Positions 1 through 9,026 of a stretch of DNA of 64,000 nucleotides are shown here, in pieces (the stretch's first letter is position 1; each line of letters opens with the position of its first letter). Made by a program: the position numbers and the translations under genes. The notes under the pieces are model-generated. The model saw only the letters and a list, made by a program, of their open reading frames with translations. It had not been told where the DNA came from and made no database searches. The stretch comes from Bacteroidota bacterium (GTDB lineage Bacteria; Bacteroidota; Bacteroidia; Chitinophagales; Chitinophagaceae), in contig CANFXV010000004.1 of assembly GCA_947451115.1 (NCBI GenBank), positions 29,271 through 93,270 on the forward strand, given 5' to 3'.

Positions 1-334
1 TGTTACTATAAGGTGCATTGAATAAAGCCACACCTTTTTGTTTACAGGCTTTTACATCTACTTGATTGATGCCAATACAAAAACAGCCAATGGCTTGTAG
101 TTTCTTTGCATTGTCTAAAACTTTTTTCGAAATAAAGGTTTTAGATCTTATGCCAAGAATATGAACATCTTTAATGACTTTGATTAATTCTTCTTCACTT
201 AAAGCACCTGCAATTTTTTTTACATCTGTATACCCTTGATCTTTGAAATATTGCACCGCTTTATCGCTGATGTTTTCAAGAAATAAAACCTTGATTTTGT
301 CTTTGGGGTAACTGGTGGTATCTAGATTGCTCAT
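1..334 (-). CDS. serA: D-3-phosphoglycerate dehydrogenase, N-terminal part (cut by window edge)
   Basis: The first 111 codons of a gene that runs off the left edge. The product would oxidise 3-phosphoglycerate to 3-phosphohydroxypyruvate with NAD+, the first step of serine synthesis in the cytoplasm. Visible are the KIKVLFLENI start of the substrate-binding domain (residues 13-22), the GIRSKT stretch (61-66), and the very conserved IGCFCIGINQVD (82-93) followed by FNAPYS (105-110). These fit the SerA family closely. The NAD-binding Rossmann domain and any ACT domain lie outside the window, so the full length is unknown. The ATG at 332-334 fits the family N-terminus. It is transcribed away from the serine hydrolase gene to its right. 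Confidence 0.9.
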   Translation of the reverse strand, partial: MSNLDTTSYPKDKIKVLFLENISDKAVQYFKDQGYTDVKKIAGALSEEELIKVIKDVHILGIRSKTFISKKVLDNAKKLQAIGCFCIGINQVDVKACKQKGVALFNAPYSN

Positions 335-449
335 AGTGCAAAGTTAAAAAAAATTAACTGTTTGCTATTCATTAACAATAAATTATGTGATTATAGCGTT
401 ATTTTTGTACCTATTGGTTTCCACTGGGCTCCTTATAAAAAACTAACAG

Positions 450-1664
450 ATGATCGTACGATTGGCCTTATTTATTGCTTTCTTCTTTTTGACTAGTGCT
501 TGTGGAACAAGCCAGGGGCCTAAATATTTAGAAAATCCCAATTTTACCGCCCTCAAATTAAGTTCAACTGAAAAAGAAAGACTGATTACTGAAGTAAAAG
601 CCAAATATGATTTGCTATTGGGCAAAAAAGGATTTAGCGGAGAGATTTTAGTGGCAAAAAATGGCGAAATCATCTTTGAAGACTACCGTGGCTTTTCAAA
701 CTTTGGCAACAAATCGGCGATGGTGCCAGAAACCCCTATTCATTTAGCCTCTATTTCAAAAACATTTACAGGGATGGCAGCGCTTAAATTATGGGAGCAA
801 CATAAATTGGATTTAAAAGCACCTGTCACTAAATACATTTCCAATTTTCCTTATGCCGATGTTACTATTGAGCAATTATTATCTCATCGTAGTGGATTAC
901 CCGACTATACAGTTTTTATGGAGTCGCGTAAATACATCATGACCAAGGTGAAAAATAAAAGAGGTAGATGGGTTAAAAAAATTCAATTGCTAAAGTCTGA
1001 AGCCCCTTTCAAACAAGGGTTTTACAGTAATCAGGATGTTTTAGATTTCATGGTGCGTAAAAGACCTGCCCCACAAAGCAATCCAGACAGAGTGTTTAAA
1101 TATTGCAATACCAATTTTGTATTGTTGGCATTACTCATTGAAAAAATTTCAGGGCAAGATTTTCCTACCTATATGGCAGAAAATATTTTCAAGCCCTTGA
1201 AAATGGACAATACCTTTATTTTTAGTGCTAATACTATTGACAAGTATACCCCTTCTTACAATGCAAGAATGGTTCCTTATCGCATCGAAAAATTTGATTG
1301 TATTTATGGAGATAAAAATGTGTACAGTACGGCAAGAGATATGTTGCTTTGGGATAAGGCATTGACCGAAGGAAAATTTTTGGCCCCAGCTACTTTAGAA
1401 ATGGCCTATCAACCTCAAAGCCCTACCAATAAATACTACCATAATTATGGCTTGGGCTGGCGTATTTTGACCAAACCCAATGAAGAAAAACTAATTTACC
1501 ACAATGGATGGTGGCATGGCAATAACACTGTTTTCACCAGATTGATCAGTGAATCAGCTACCATCATCATTTTGGGCAATAAATTCAATAAATCCATCTA
1601 TAAAGGCAAGGAAATTGCCTCTGTTTTCACTGGTAAGGTGGATACGACCTCATTAGTGGAGTAA
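450..1664 (+). CDS. Beta-lactamase-fold serine hydrolase lipoprotein (PF00144 family)
   Basis: A 404-residue penicillin-binding-protein/class C beta-lactamase-like hydrolase. The N-terminus is a lipoprotein signal with lipobox LTSAC (Cys18), so the protein is probably anchored in the envelope. The three active-site motifs are present: SISK (Ser101 to Lys104, nucleophile and general base), YCN (218-220), and HNG (351-353) in place of KTG, as is common in class C-like esterases and peptidases. The substrate cannot be told from sequence: D-amino peptidase, esterase and beta-lactamase are all possible. It stands alone between divergent serA and hppA. A TATTTTTG -7-like promoter element lies at 400-407. 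Confidence 0.85.
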   Translation: MIVRLALFIAFFFLTSACGTSQGPKYLENPNFTALKLSSTEKERLITEVKAKYDLLLGKKGFSGEILVAKNGEIIFEDYRGFSNFGNKSAMVPETPIHLASISKTFTGMAALKLWEQHKLDLKAPVTKYISNFPYADVTIEQLLSHRSGLPDYTVFMESRKYIMTKVKNKRGRWVKKIQLLKSEAPFKQGFYSNQDVLDFMVRKRPAPQSNPDRVFKYCNTNFVLLALLIEKISGQDFPTYMAENIFKPLKMDNTFIFSANTIDKYTPSYNARMVPYRIEKFDCIYGDKNVYSTARDMLLWDKALTEGKFLAPATLEMAYQPQSPTNKYYHNYGLGWRILTKPNEEKLIYHNGWWHGNNTVFTRLISESATIIILGNKFNKSIYKGKEIASVFTGKVDTTSLVE

Positions 1665-1674
1665 TGTTGAGCTT

Positions 1675-1709
1675 TTTGCACTTTTTTTGGCTTTTACCCC
1701 CTATTTTTG
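1675..1709 (+). promoter_or_regulatory. Predicted Bacteroidota-type promoter of hppA
   Basis: TTTG at 1675-1678 and a perfect TAnnTTTG element (TATTTTTG) at 1702-1709 are separated by 23 bases. This fits the TTG-n(17-23)-TAnnTTTG consensus described for Bacteroidota sigma factors. The predicted transcript start would be about 30 bases before the hppA ATG. Confidence 0.55.
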
Positions 1710-1744
1710 CAGTCCTTAATTATAACTAAAGAATACACTTTTTT

Positions 1745-4156
1745 ATGAACGATTGTCTATTTTACGCCGTTCCGGCTATGGGAGTTGTAGGTTTACTATA
1801 TACTCTATTGAAATTCAACTGGGTAGCTAAGCAAGATGCTGGTAATGCTAGAATGAAAGAGATTAGCACCTATATCGCTGAAGGTGCGATGGCATTCTTA
1901 AAAGCAGAGTGGAAAATCCTTGGCTATTTTGTGGTAATTGTGGCCCTTTTATTAGGGTTCATGGCTTCCAAAAATGCAACAAGTCACTGGAGTATCTCCA
2001 TTGCATTTGTCATTGGTGCTGTATTTAGTGCCACTGCAGGATATATTGGAATGAAAGTAGCTACAAAAGCAAATGTAAGAACTGCAGAAGCTGCTAAAAC
2101 TAGTTTAGCACGTGCATTAAAAGTTTCTTTTACAGGTGGATCTGTGATGGGCTTAGGCGTATCTGGTTTAGCTGTATTAGGATTGGGTGGTTTATTTTTA
2201 ATTATCAAACATTTCTTCTCTCCTGATGGTGATGCAGAAGGTATGTTACGTACCATAGAAATTTTAACTGGATTCTCTTTAGGTGCTGAGTCTATTGCAT
2301 TGTTTGCACGTGTGGGTGGTGGTATTTATACCAAGGCTGCCGATGTGGGTGCTGATTTAGTAGGTAAAGTAGAAGCAGGTATTCCAGAAGATGATCCTCG
2401 TAATCCTGCAACTATTGCTGATAACGTAGGTGACAATGTGGGTGATGTGGCAGGTATGGGTGCCGATTTATTTGGTTCTTATGTGGCCACCGTTTTAGCA
2501 ACGATGGTTTTAGGACAAGAAGTAACTGGAGCCAATGGTGCAAAATTAGTAGATGCCTTTGGTGGCTTGTCTCCTATTTTATTGCCTATGTTGATAGCTG
2601 GTGTGGGTATTTTATTATCCATCATTGGAACTTTCTTTGTTCGTATCAGTGAGAACGCTGGATTAAATACGGCTACTGTTCAAAGAGCATTAAATATGGG
2701 TAATTATGGTTCTATGATTTTAACAGCCATTGCTTGTTATTTCTTAGTAACTAATATTTTACCTGAAACCATGACTTTACGAGGTTTAGAATTTACAAGA
2801 AACGGAGTAATTGGGGCAATCGCCGTTGGATTGATCGTTGGTACATTAATGAGTATCATTACTGAATATTATACTGCAATGGGTAAACGCCCAGTGTTAA
2901 GCATTATTAAACAATCTAGTACAGGACATGCCACTAATATTATTGGAGGTTTAGCAATTGGTATGGAATCCACCTTCTTGCCAATTTTAGTTTTAGCTGC
3001 TGGAATTTATGGTTCATTTGCTTGTGCTGGTTTGTATGGTGTTGCGATTGCAGCAGCAGGTATGATGGCTACTACTGCAATGCAATTAGCGATTGATGCA
3101 TTTGGTCCTATCGCAGATAATGCGGGTGGTATTGCGGAGATGAGTGAATTGCCTGCGGAGATTCGTGAGAAAACAGATATTTTAGATGCGGTGGGAAACA
3201 CTACTGCTGCAAGTGGTAAAGGTTTTGCCATTGCTTCTGCTGCTTTAACTTCATTAGCATTATTTGCTGCCTTCGTTGGTGTGGCTATGCCTAACAATCA
3301 ACATATTGACATTTACAAAGCCGATGTATTGGCTTCTTTATTTGTAGGTGCAATGATTCCATTTATATTTTCTTCATTGGCTATTCGCGCGGTGGGTGAA
3401 GCGGCGATGGCTATGGTGGAAGAAGTACGTCGTCAGTTTAGAACCATTCCTGGAATTATGGAAGGTACGGGTAAACCAGAATATGATAAATGTGTGGCGA
3501 TTAGTACAGAAGCTTCCTTGAAAAAAATGATGTTACCTGGAGCTATCACCATCATCTCTCCTATTTTAATTGGATTTACATTAGGCCCTGAAGCCTTAGG
3601 TGGTTTCTTAGCAGGTGCTACTGTAAGTGGTGTGTTAATGGGTATCTTCCAAAACAATGCAGGTGGTGCTTGGGATAATGCTAAAAAATCTTTTGAGAAA
3701 GGGGTTGAAATAAATGGGGAGATGTTCTATAAAAAATCTGAACCACATAAGGCTTCTGTCACAGGAGATACAGTGGGAGATCCATTTAAAGATACTTCTG
3801 GGCCATCTATGAATATCTTGATTAAATTAATGTCAATTGTATCCTTAGTATTGGCGCCTACCTTAGCTAAAATGCATCCAACTGGAGCCTCTATAACTAA
3901 AACACAAACTGTTGAAATTTCAGTCGTTAATACAGATTCAGCAGCTGGTGCTAAAATTGTTAATGATTCAGCAAATACAGTGACTATTACAGCGAATACC
4001 AAAACATTATTGCAAGCATTGCAAGAAGAAGGTATTGCGCCAATTGACAATGTGAATATTCAAATTAAAGATGGTAAAATCACAGTTAATGGAAAGGCAT
4101 TGACGCCAGAACAAAATGCTAAATTTTCGACTTATTTGAAGAAAGACAACAAGTAA
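1745..4156 (+). CDS. hppA: Membrane-bound ion-translocating pyrophosphatase
   Basis: An 803-residue integral membrane pump that couples pyrophosphate hydrolysis to H+ and/or Na+ transport. The family signature is intact around residues 195-240, with [12 protein letters not shown] followed by [29 protein letters not shown] (484-493) carries Ala488 where K+-independent enzymes have Lys, so it is predicted to be K+-dependent. Na+-pumping and dual Na+/H+ enzymes are known in other Bacteroidota; the ion cannot be assigned here. The last membrane helix ends near residue 707 and is followed by an unusual soluble tail of about 95 residues (see findings). It is monocistronic, with its own promoter and a strong terminator. 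Confidence 0.95.
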   Translation: MNDCLFYAVPAMGVVGLLYTLLKFNWVAKQDAGNARMKEISTYIAEGAMAFLKAEWKILGYFVVIVALLLGFMASKNATSHWSISIAFVIGAVFSATAGYIGMKVATKANVRTAEAAKTSLARALKVSFTGGSVMGLGVSGLAVLGLGGLFLIIKHFFSPDGDAEGMLRTIEILTGFSLGAESIALFARVGGGIYTKAADVGADLVGKVEAGIPEDDPRNPATIADNVGDNVGDVAGMGADLFGSYVATVLATMVLGQEVTGANGAKLVDAFGGLSPILLPMLIAGVGILLSIIGTFFVRISENAGLNTATVQRALNMGNYGSMILTAIACYFLVTNILPETMTLRGLEFTRNGVIGAIAVGLIVGTLMSIITEYYTAMGKRPVLSIIKQSSTGHATNIIGGLAIGMESTFLPILVLAAGIYGSFACAGLYGVAIAAAGMMATTAMQLAIDAFGPIADNAGGIAEMSELPAEIREKTDILDAVGNTTAASGKGFAIASAALTSLALFAAFVGVAMPNNQHIDIYKADVLASLFVGAMIPFIFSSLAIRAVGEAAMAMVEEVRRQFRTIPGIMEGTGKPEYDKCVAISTEASLKKMMLPGAITIISPILIGFTLGPEALGGFLAGATVSGVLMGIFQNNAGGAWDNAKKSFEKGVEINGEMFYKKSEPHKASVTGDTVGDPFKDTSGPSMNILIKLMSIVSLVLAPTLAKMHPTGASITKTQTVEISVVNTDSAAGAKIVNDSANTVTITANTKTLLQALQEEGIAPIDNVNIQIKDGKITVNGKALTPEQNAKFSTYLKKDNK

Positions 4157-4176
4157 ATTTGTTTGAATATTTTAAA

Positions 4177-4210
4177 AAATCCGCTTCTGTTTTCAGAGCG
4201 GATTTTTTTT
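4177..4210 (+). terminator. Rho-independent terminator of hppA
   Basis: AATCCGCT pairs with AGCGGATT around a loop that can form a further CTG/CAG pair, followed by a run of eight T. It lies 20 bases after the hppA stop codon. Confidence 0.85.
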
Positions 4211-4224
4211 ATACTTAAACTTTT

Positions 4225-4243
4225 TTTGTAGTTTGTCTACGAA
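4225..4243. promoter_or_regulatory. Candidate BlaI/MecI-type operator
   Basis: An interrupted dyad TTT-GTAG-TTTGT-CTAC-GAA, 15 bases upstream of the repressor ATG. GTAG/CTAC half-sites resemble the TAC/GTA-rich operators known for BlaI, MecI and CopY. Autoregulation is an inference from position and symmetry. Confidence 0.4.
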
Positions 4244-4257
4244 TTCAATCGTAAACT

Positions 4258-4638
4258 ATGACTAAATTGGTAAAGCCCACAGAAAGTGAGTTAGACATCT
4301 TAAGTATCCTTTGGGAGAAAGAAAGGGCAACTGTGAAAGAAGTGCATGAGCTCATTCTTAGCCATAAAAAAATTGGGTACACCACCACCCTGAAGCTCAT
4401 GCAAATTATGCATGAAAAAGGTTTGGTTTCGAGGGATACTCAATTTAAAAAGCATAGCTATACGCCAGTAATTAAAAAGGAAAAGTTACAGACACAGTAT
4501 CTTAGTAAAATGATTCAAACTCTTTTTGGTGGAAGTTCAACTGAGCTGGTCTTGCAGGCTATAGAAAAATATCCACACACGGAGAAAGGTTTAATATCCA
4601 TTGCTTCCTTGGTGAAGCAGTTGCAAAAAAATAACTAA
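4258..4638 (+). CDS. BlaI/MecI/CopY-family transcriptional repressor
   Basis: A 126-residue winged-helix repressor of the penicillinase-repressor family (PF03965). The N-terminal half has the family pattern: PTESELDILSILWE (residues 7-20), then VKEVHE and a recognition-helix region with GYTTTLKLMQIMHEKGL. The C-terminal half is the dimerisation region ending in QLQKNN. BlaI-family repressors usually sit beside a BlaR1/MecR1 M56 peptidase that inactivates them. None is visible here: the next gene (WbqC-like) is convergent. A GTAG-n5-CTAC dyad just upstream may be its operator. Its signal and targets are unknown. Confidence 0.85.
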   Translation: MTKLVKPTESELDILSILWEKERATVKEVHELILSHKKIGYTTTLKLMQIMHEKGLVSRDTQFKKHSYTPVIKKEKLQTQYLSKMIQTLFGGSSTELVLQAIEKYPHTEKGLISIASLVKQLQKNN

Positions 4639-4658
4639 TTAATTTTTATTAAAAATTA

Positions 4659-5270
4659 TCATTTTTTTAATTCAGCATAAAGCTGTTTACCTCCAGCAGA
4701 AAACAAAAAGTCTAGAATACTTACGTTGTTGATAAAGCCAATTTTGTCTTCAAAAACCTGTTGGTACTTGGGTGTAAGGATACATTGCTGATAGTTTTTC
4801 GGCAACCAAGGAGAAAAGTATTTTTGCTTTTGATCTAGCTCTTGATCTACCCTATCGGTGATTGAACTTATTTCCCAATTTGCTTTGAGTTGCCCATTGA
4901 GCCAATGCTGACAGGCCAATAAAAAATCAATTAATTTTTCCTGCTTTTGGGTATATAAGTTGGATAGACTTTGCTCGTAATACTCAAAATAGGGGGCTCT
5001 TTTATACGCGGTAATGATTGCTTTAAAATGTTGTGTATTCCAAGGGCTTTCGTAATCAATGAAAATATCGCCAAGGGGCGTTTTCTGATCTCGACCTCCA
5101 ATAATGGGGATGGATAAATTTAATGGGCCTTGCGCGGTAAGAATCACCATTCTATTTTTGAAGCTCATTTTAGTGAACGGGGCAGTTGTATCATAATTCA
5201 CCTGTTGATGCTTTAAAAGTATTTTGATAAAGTCAATGGTCCCAAAGTATTGTAAATCCGTAAATAACAT
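4659..5270 (-). CDS. WbqC-like family protein
   Basis: A 203-residue protein matching the WbqC-like family (PF08889). It begins MLFTDLQYFGTIDFIK and contains the typical PFTKMSFKNRMVILTAQG stretch (residues 31-48), followed by LNLSIPI and the KAIITAYKRAPYFEYYE segment (83-99). WbqC proteins occur in O-antigen and other glycan loci and in Bacteroidota core genomes. The reaction has not been established with certainty, and amino-sugar modification or transfer is only proposed. There is no signal peptide, so it is probably cytoplasmic. It is convergent with the BlaI-like gene, 20 bases away. Confidence 0.8.
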   Translation of the reverse strand: MLFTDLQYFGTIDFIKILLKHQQVNYDTTAPFTKMSFKNRMVILTAQGPLNLSIPIIGGRDQKTPLGDIFIDYESPWNTQHFKAIITAYKRAPYFEYYEQSLSNLYTQKQEKLIDFLLACQHWLNGQLKANWEISSITDRVDQELDQKQKYFSPWLPKNYQQCILTPKYQQVFEDKIGFINNVSILDFLFSAGGKQLYAELKK

Positions 5271-5342
5271 GGCTTAACAAATAGTTGTGTAAATATATTT
5301 TTTCAAGCACCAAATAACTAATAATTTCAACAAAATTTTCAA

Positions 5343-5807
5343 ATGAAGATCAATAAATATATTTTCAGCGCTTTGCTTTTCTTGGCCATGGCTTGTAGTT
5401 CGCCCAAGCCCTTTGTTTTTAAAGGCATCAAATCGATCAAAATGGAGAAAGCAAGCCTGGGTAAAAATATTTTTAATGCAGCCTTTGAATATCAAAATCC
5501 AAATAATTTCAATCTTGTTTTAAAAAATTTAGATTGTTCAGTTTTCATCAACGATGAAAGGTTCACTCAATACAAATTAGATACCCTGTATCAGATTCCA
5601 GCCAATGCAGATTTTATTTTGCCTGCAAAGATGCAAGTAGAGCTAAGTATATTGCTAAAAAATAGTATTGATATTTTATTTAATAAACCAATGAAAATTA
5701 GTGTCAAAGGCATGGCTACTATTTCTAAAGGAATGTTTACCAAAACCATTCCCATTGCTTTTGAAACTACACAAAAATTAAATTTAAAAGAAGCGCTACA
5801 ACGTTAG
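5343..5807 (+). CDS. LEA type 2-like lipoprotein
   Basis: A 154-residue exported protein with a lipoprotein signal: a hydrophobic stretch ending LAMAC, Cys18. The rest resembles a water-stress LEA14/WHy-like beta-sandwich: FEYQNPNNFNLVLKNLDCSV (residues 49-68) followed by alternating strands and a hydrophobic ISVKGMATISKG region. Such domains occur in small envelope lipoproteins of Bacteroidota, with no defined biochemical role. The gene is divergent from the WbqC-like gene and convergent with pyrE, so it is probably a single-gene unit. The assignment rests on overall pattern and is less certain than that of the enzymes nearby. Confidence 0.65.
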   Translation: MKINKYIFSALLFLAMACSSPKPFVFKGIKSIKMEKASLGKNIFNAAFEYQNPNNFNLVLKNLDCSVFINDERFTQYKLDTLYQIPANADFILPAKMQVELSILLKNSIDILFNKPMKISVKGMATISKGMFTKTIPIAFETTQKLNLKEALQR

Positions 5808-5817
5808 TGGCCATGTC

Positions 5818-6447
5818 TTATTGATTCCAAGTACTTGGGCTTTCTCTCCATTGCATTAATGTTTCTTGGGTTTTACTATCCACCTCTCCCTTCTCTACTG
5901 CTAAATCTATTAAGCTTGCATAATTTGTTAAAGAATAATAAGGAACGCCAGCTGCTTTAAAAGCTTCATCTGCTAAAGCGAATCCATAATTAAAAATAGA
6001 CACCATCCCTACTACTTCTAAACCAGCATTTCTTAAAACATCCACCACTTGTAAACTACTTTTTCCGGTAGAAATTAAATCTTCAATGACTAAAATTTTA
6101 TTGGTCGTCGCATAAGCGCCTTCAATTTGATTGCCTAAGCCATGCTCTTTGGGCTTGGGTCTTACATAGATATAAGGCAGCTTCAATTGATCGGCGGCCA
6201 TGGCGCCCCAAGGAATCCCTGCTGTTGCTACCCCTGCCAACATATCTGCGCCTTCAAATTTTTCAAATATGACATTGCACATTTCACTTTTGATAAAATC
6301 ACGTACATAGGGAAAAGACAAAACTTTTCGGTTGTCACAATAAATTGGACTTTTCCAGCCACTTGCCCATGTAAATGGATTATTTGGGCTTAATTTTACA
6401 GCACCTACTTGAAGTAATTTTTCGGCAACGGCTTTTTGATTGGTCAT
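5818..6447 (-). CDS. pyrE: Orotate phosphoribosyltransferase
   Basis: Makes orotidine 5'-phosphate from orotate and PRPP, the fifth step of UMP synthesis. Counted from the ATG at 6445-6447 the protein has 209 residues. An upstream in-frame TTG would add eleven residues, but the ATG gives the family-like start MTNQKAVAEKLL. The PRPP-binding loop is ILVIEDLISTGKSS (118-131), and TWASGWKSPIYCDNR (26-40) and the Lys-rich RPKPKEHG loop (96-103) are typical of PyrE. It diverges from the Nudix gene, so both genes share a control region of about 80 bases. pyrB and pyrR lie 1-3 kb away on the same strand. Confidence 0.95.
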   Translation of the reverse strand: MTNQKAVAEKLLQVGAVKLSPNNPFTWASGWKSPIYCDNRKVLSFPYVRDFIKSEMCNVIFEKFEGADMLAGVATAGIPWGAMAADQLKLPYIYVRPKPKEHGLGNQIEGAYATTNKILVIEDLISTGKSSLQVVDVLRNAGLEVVGMVSIFNYGFALADEAFKAAGVPYYSLTNYASLIDLAVEKGEVDSKTQETLMQWRESPSTWNQ

Positions 6448-6526
6448 AGGGATATTTTCTTGCTGCGAATTTAAAGTCAATTTGCTAGATATACTTCAGT
6501 ACTTACTAAATACTATACACATTTTT

Positions 6527-6949
6527 ATGCCCAAACAAATTTTAGCGGCCGGTGGCCTAGTGACCAACCCTCGAGGTGAAATATTGTGGATCTTTAGAAG
6601 AGGCTTTTGGGATTTGCCTAAGGGTAAATTGGATGAGGGGGAAACCATACAATCCTGCGCGATTAGAGAAGTGCAAGAAGAAACGGGCATTCATGATATT
6701 CAATTGCATGAATTATTGAATTTTACCAATCATCTTTATTTTGATCCCTATTTAAATGAAGAAGTAGTCAAAAGGACTTACTGGTTTCATATGACCATTG
6801 CTTCAGCACAGGATGGAACGCCTCAAAGTTCCGAAGACATTGAAAAAATTGAATGGCATTCTTTAGCTACGGCCAAAAAATGTTTGCAACAAACTTATCC
6901 CACTATTTTGGAAGTAGTGGAAGCTTATCGATTAAAAATAAATCAGTAA
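6527..6949 (+). CDS. Nudix hydrolase
   Basis: A 140-residue Nudix pyrophosphohydrolase. The box GX5EX7REUXEEXGU is complete at residues 33-55: GKLDEGE, then REVQEETGI, giving the Mg2+-binding glutamates. The substrate is not identifiable; ADP-ribose, diadenosine polyphosphates or a damaged nucleotide are all possible. The N-terminus MPKQILAAGGLV is the normal start of the fold. A longer reading from an upstream TTG would add 29 residues overlapping the pyrE start and is unlikely. The gene diverges from pyrE and converges on coaD with a 5-base gap. Confidence 0.9.
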   Translation: MPKQILAAGGLVTNPRGEILWIFRRGFWDLPKGKLDEGETIQSCAIREVQEETGIHDIQLHELLNFTNHLYFDPYLNEEVVKRTYWFHMTIASAQDGTPQSSEDIEKIEWHSLATAKKCLQQTYPTILEVVEAYRLKINQ

Positions 6950-6954
6950 GTAAT

Positions 6955-7425
6955 TTACTTTATCAAGCTTTGAATGACCGCTTCTGGTAAGAAAGGAGAA
7001 GCATCTCCCCCGTTTCTAATAATGTCTCTAACAATGGTTGAAGCCACAGAAGTATATTTAGGTTCCCCTGTTAAAAAGATGGTTTCAATATGCCTGTCCA
7101 TAGTACGATTGGCATCGGCAATGGTTTTCTCGTATTCAAAATCGCTCACATAACGAATGCCTCTTAAAATAAAGTTAGCACCAATAGATTGACAAAACTT
7201 AACCGTCAATCCATCGTAAATGGCTACTTCAACCTTTGGTTGATCTTTGTAAATTTGATCAAACCATTGTTTTCTTTGGTCTGCTGTAAACATGGGATCC
7301 TTAGATGCATTGATTCCAATGCCTACCACCACTTTATCAAATAAGGGTAAGGATCTATTAATAATATCAATATGCCCTAAAGTAACAGGGTCAAAAGTTC
7401 CAGGAAATAAGCAGATTCTTTGCAT
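6955..7425 (-). CDS. coaD: Phosphopantetheine adenylyltransferase
   Basis: The 156-residue CoaD enzyme transfers AMP from ATP to 4'-phosphopantetheine, the penultimate step of coenzyme A synthesis. The nucleotidyltransferase signature is intact: GTFDPVTLGH with Thr10 and His18, followed by LRGIRYVSDFEYE and the late TSVASTIVRDI segment (family usually SSTxVRE). Length is normal for the family. It lies 36 bases downstream of pyrB on the same strand and may be cotranscribed with pyrR-pyrB. Confidence 0.95.
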   Translation of the reverse strand: MQRICLFPGTFDPVTLGHIDIINRSLPLFDKVVVGIGINASKDPMFTADQRKQWFDQIYKDQPKVEVAIYDGLTVKFCQSIGANFILRGIRYVSDFEYEKTIADANRTMDRHIETIFLTGEPKYTSVASTIVRDIIRNGGDASPFLPEAVIQSLIK

Positions 7426-7461
7426 GCAATAAAAGTAAGAAAATTGTTAGAACAATAGTTA

Positions 7462-8394
7462 TTAAGCAGGATTAGTTCTTCCAGTAAGAAGGTACAAACA
7501 GGCCATTCTTACAGCTACCCCATTTTCAACCTGGTCTAGAATGATGGAATGAGGGCTATTGGCCACCTCGCTGTCCATTTCCACTCCACGATTAATGGGG
7601 CCGGGGTGCATGATCAGGATTTCTTTATTAAGCTTATTAAGCCTATTCATAGTGATGCCATAAGCCAAGTTGTATTCTCTCAAAGAGGAAAATAAAGGCT
7701 GATTTTGCCTTTCTAATTGAATTCTAAGCACATTGGCCACATCGCACCAAGCCAAGGCTTTGTCGATATTGTATTCAACTCTAATGTCCATGGCTTCTGC
7801 TAAAAATGTTGGAATTAGGGTTGGTGGCCCAGAAACCATTACTTCAGCCCCCATTTTCTTTAATAAATAAATATTACTCAAAGCCACCCTACTATGCATG
7901 ATGTCTCCAATAATGGCCACTTTCAGTCCTGCCAATTTTCCCATTTTTTCTTGCATGGAAAATGCATCTAATAAGGCTTGTGTGGGATGTTCGTTGATGC
8001 CATCTCCAGCATTGATAATGGCCGCGTCTATATGCTTGGCTAGATAGTGAGGTGCTCCTGAAGCGCTATGGCGCATGACCACCATATCTACTTTCATACT
8101 TAGAATATTATTGACCGTATCTAATAAGGTTTCGCCTTTGGCGGCAGAAGAATTGGAGACGGTGAAATTAACTACATCTGCCGATAAACGTTTTTCGGCT
8201 AGTTCGAAAGAAATTCTGGTTCGTGTAGAATTTTCGTAAAAAAGGTTCACAATCGTAACGTCTCTTAAAGTGGGAACTTTCTTAACGGGTCTTTGTAAAA
8301 CTTCTTTAAATTGAGTAGCTGTAGATAAAATAAGTTGGATATCCTCGGTTTGGAGGTCCTTGATACCAAGAAGATGTTTGGTAGTTAGTGCCAT
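7462..8394 (-). CDS. pyrB: Aspartate carbamoyltransferase catalytic subunit
   Basis: Condenses carbamoyl phosphate with aspartate in pyrimidine synthesis. The 310-residue chain has the carbamoyl-phosphate loop ENSTRTRISFE (Ser56-Thr-Arg-Thr-Arg60), HPTQALLDAF starting at His136, and the late HPGPINRGVE. All catalytic motifs look intact. It is downstream of pyrR by 27 bases, so pyrR-pyrB form an operon. No pyrI regulatory subunit is nearby. The dihydroorotase homologue at 17.4 kb lacks metal ligands and could be a structural partner of this enzyme, as in the PyrB-PyrC' complexes known from Pseudomonas (inference). Confidence 0.95.
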   Translation of the reverse strand: MALTTKHLLGIKDLQTEDIQLILSTATQFKEVLQRPVKKVPTLRDVTIVNLFYENSTRTRISFELAEKRLSADVVNFTVSNSSAAKGETLLDTVNNILSMKVDMVVMRHSASGAPHYLAKHIDAAIINAGDGINEHPTQALLDAFSMQEKMGKLAGLKVAIIGDIMHSRVALSNIYLLKKMGAEVMVSGPPTLIPTFLAEAMDIRVEYNIDKALAWCDVANVLRIQLERQNQPLFSSLREYNLAYGITMNRLNKLNKEILIMHPGPINRGVEMDSEVANSPHSIILDQVENGVAVRMACLYLLTGRTNPA

Positions 8395-8421
8395 TAAAAA
8401 ACAAAATTAATACAATTTTTT

Positions 8422-8946
8422 CTAATCCACCAATAAAATAACGTCATCCACCCCATCGTTCTCTTTCCATCTTACTTTTACTTTATAAGGGGTGATATCG
8501 ACCATTTCCTTGCCCGTAAAATCTGGTTGTATGGGTAATTCTCTACTTGGTTTGCGGTCTACTAATACACAAAGGCTAACCTTGGCTGGTCGACCAAAGG
8601 ACAATAAGGCATCTAAAGCGGCCCTAATGGTTCTGCCGGTAAACAATACATCATCTATTAAAATGACTGTTTTACCCTCAATACTAAAAGGCAAATCGGT
8701 GGCTTTGGCCAAGTGTAAGTCTCTTCTAATATCGTCTCTGTAAAAGGTGATGTCTAATTTTCCATAATGTACTTGATCGGCATGTAATTCATGGTGCAAT
8801 GCTGCTACAATACGGTCACTTAAATACACCCCCCTTGGTTGCAGGCCAACAATCACCGCATTGGTTAAACCAGGATAAGTTTCTAAAATTTGATGTGCCA
8901 GCCTTTTTACGATGCTGGGAAGTTGTTGCTCGCTGATAAGGGTCAT
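8422..8946 (-). CDS. pyrR: PyrR: pyr operon regulator / uracil phosphoribosyltransferase
   Basis: A 174-residue type I phosphoribosyltransferase-fold protein. The PRPP motif is VILIDDVLFTGRT (residues 94-106), followed by the PyrR-like RPAKVSLCVLVDRKPSRELPI stretch and a C-terminal KVRWKENDGVDDV segment. In Gram-positive bacteria PyrR binds pyr mRNA and causes attenuation, and it also converts uracil to UMP. Which role applies here is not visible: I find no convincing attenuator hairpin before pyrR or between pyrR and pyrB. It heads the pyrR-pyrB(-coaD) transcription unit and diverges from recF. Confidence 0.9.
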   Translation of the reverse strand: MTLISEQQLPSIVKRLAHQILETYPGLTNAVIVGLQPRGVYLSDRIVAALHHELHADQVHYGKLDITFYRDDIRRDLHLAKATDLPFSIEGKTVILIDDVLFTGRTIRAALDALLSFGRPAKVSLCVLVDRKPSRELPIQPDFTGKEMVDITPYKVKVRWKENDGVDDVILLVD

Positions 8947-9026
8947 TCCTTAAAATTTTAATAAAATTACATCCTTTTCTTGAATTATATATAGGCGTTA
9001 AACCATTCCCTTTGTATTTTGCACCC

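Noticed and set aside
1984..4050. Several long open frames on the opposite strand of hppA
   Set aside because: They are shadows of a real membrane-protein gene: repeated Ala/Pro-rich low-complexity proteins with no known motif, no start context and no homology pattern.
5274..5495. A 73-codon minus-strand open frame overlapping the LEA-like gene
   Set aside because: Most of it is antisense to the signal peptide and start of a convincing lipoprotein gene, and it has no recognisable domain.
8395..9026. A PyrR-binding attenuator around pyrR
   Set aside because: The spaces before pyrR and between pyrR and pyrB are short, and I found no anti-terminator/terminator pair or the usual PyrR-binding loop.
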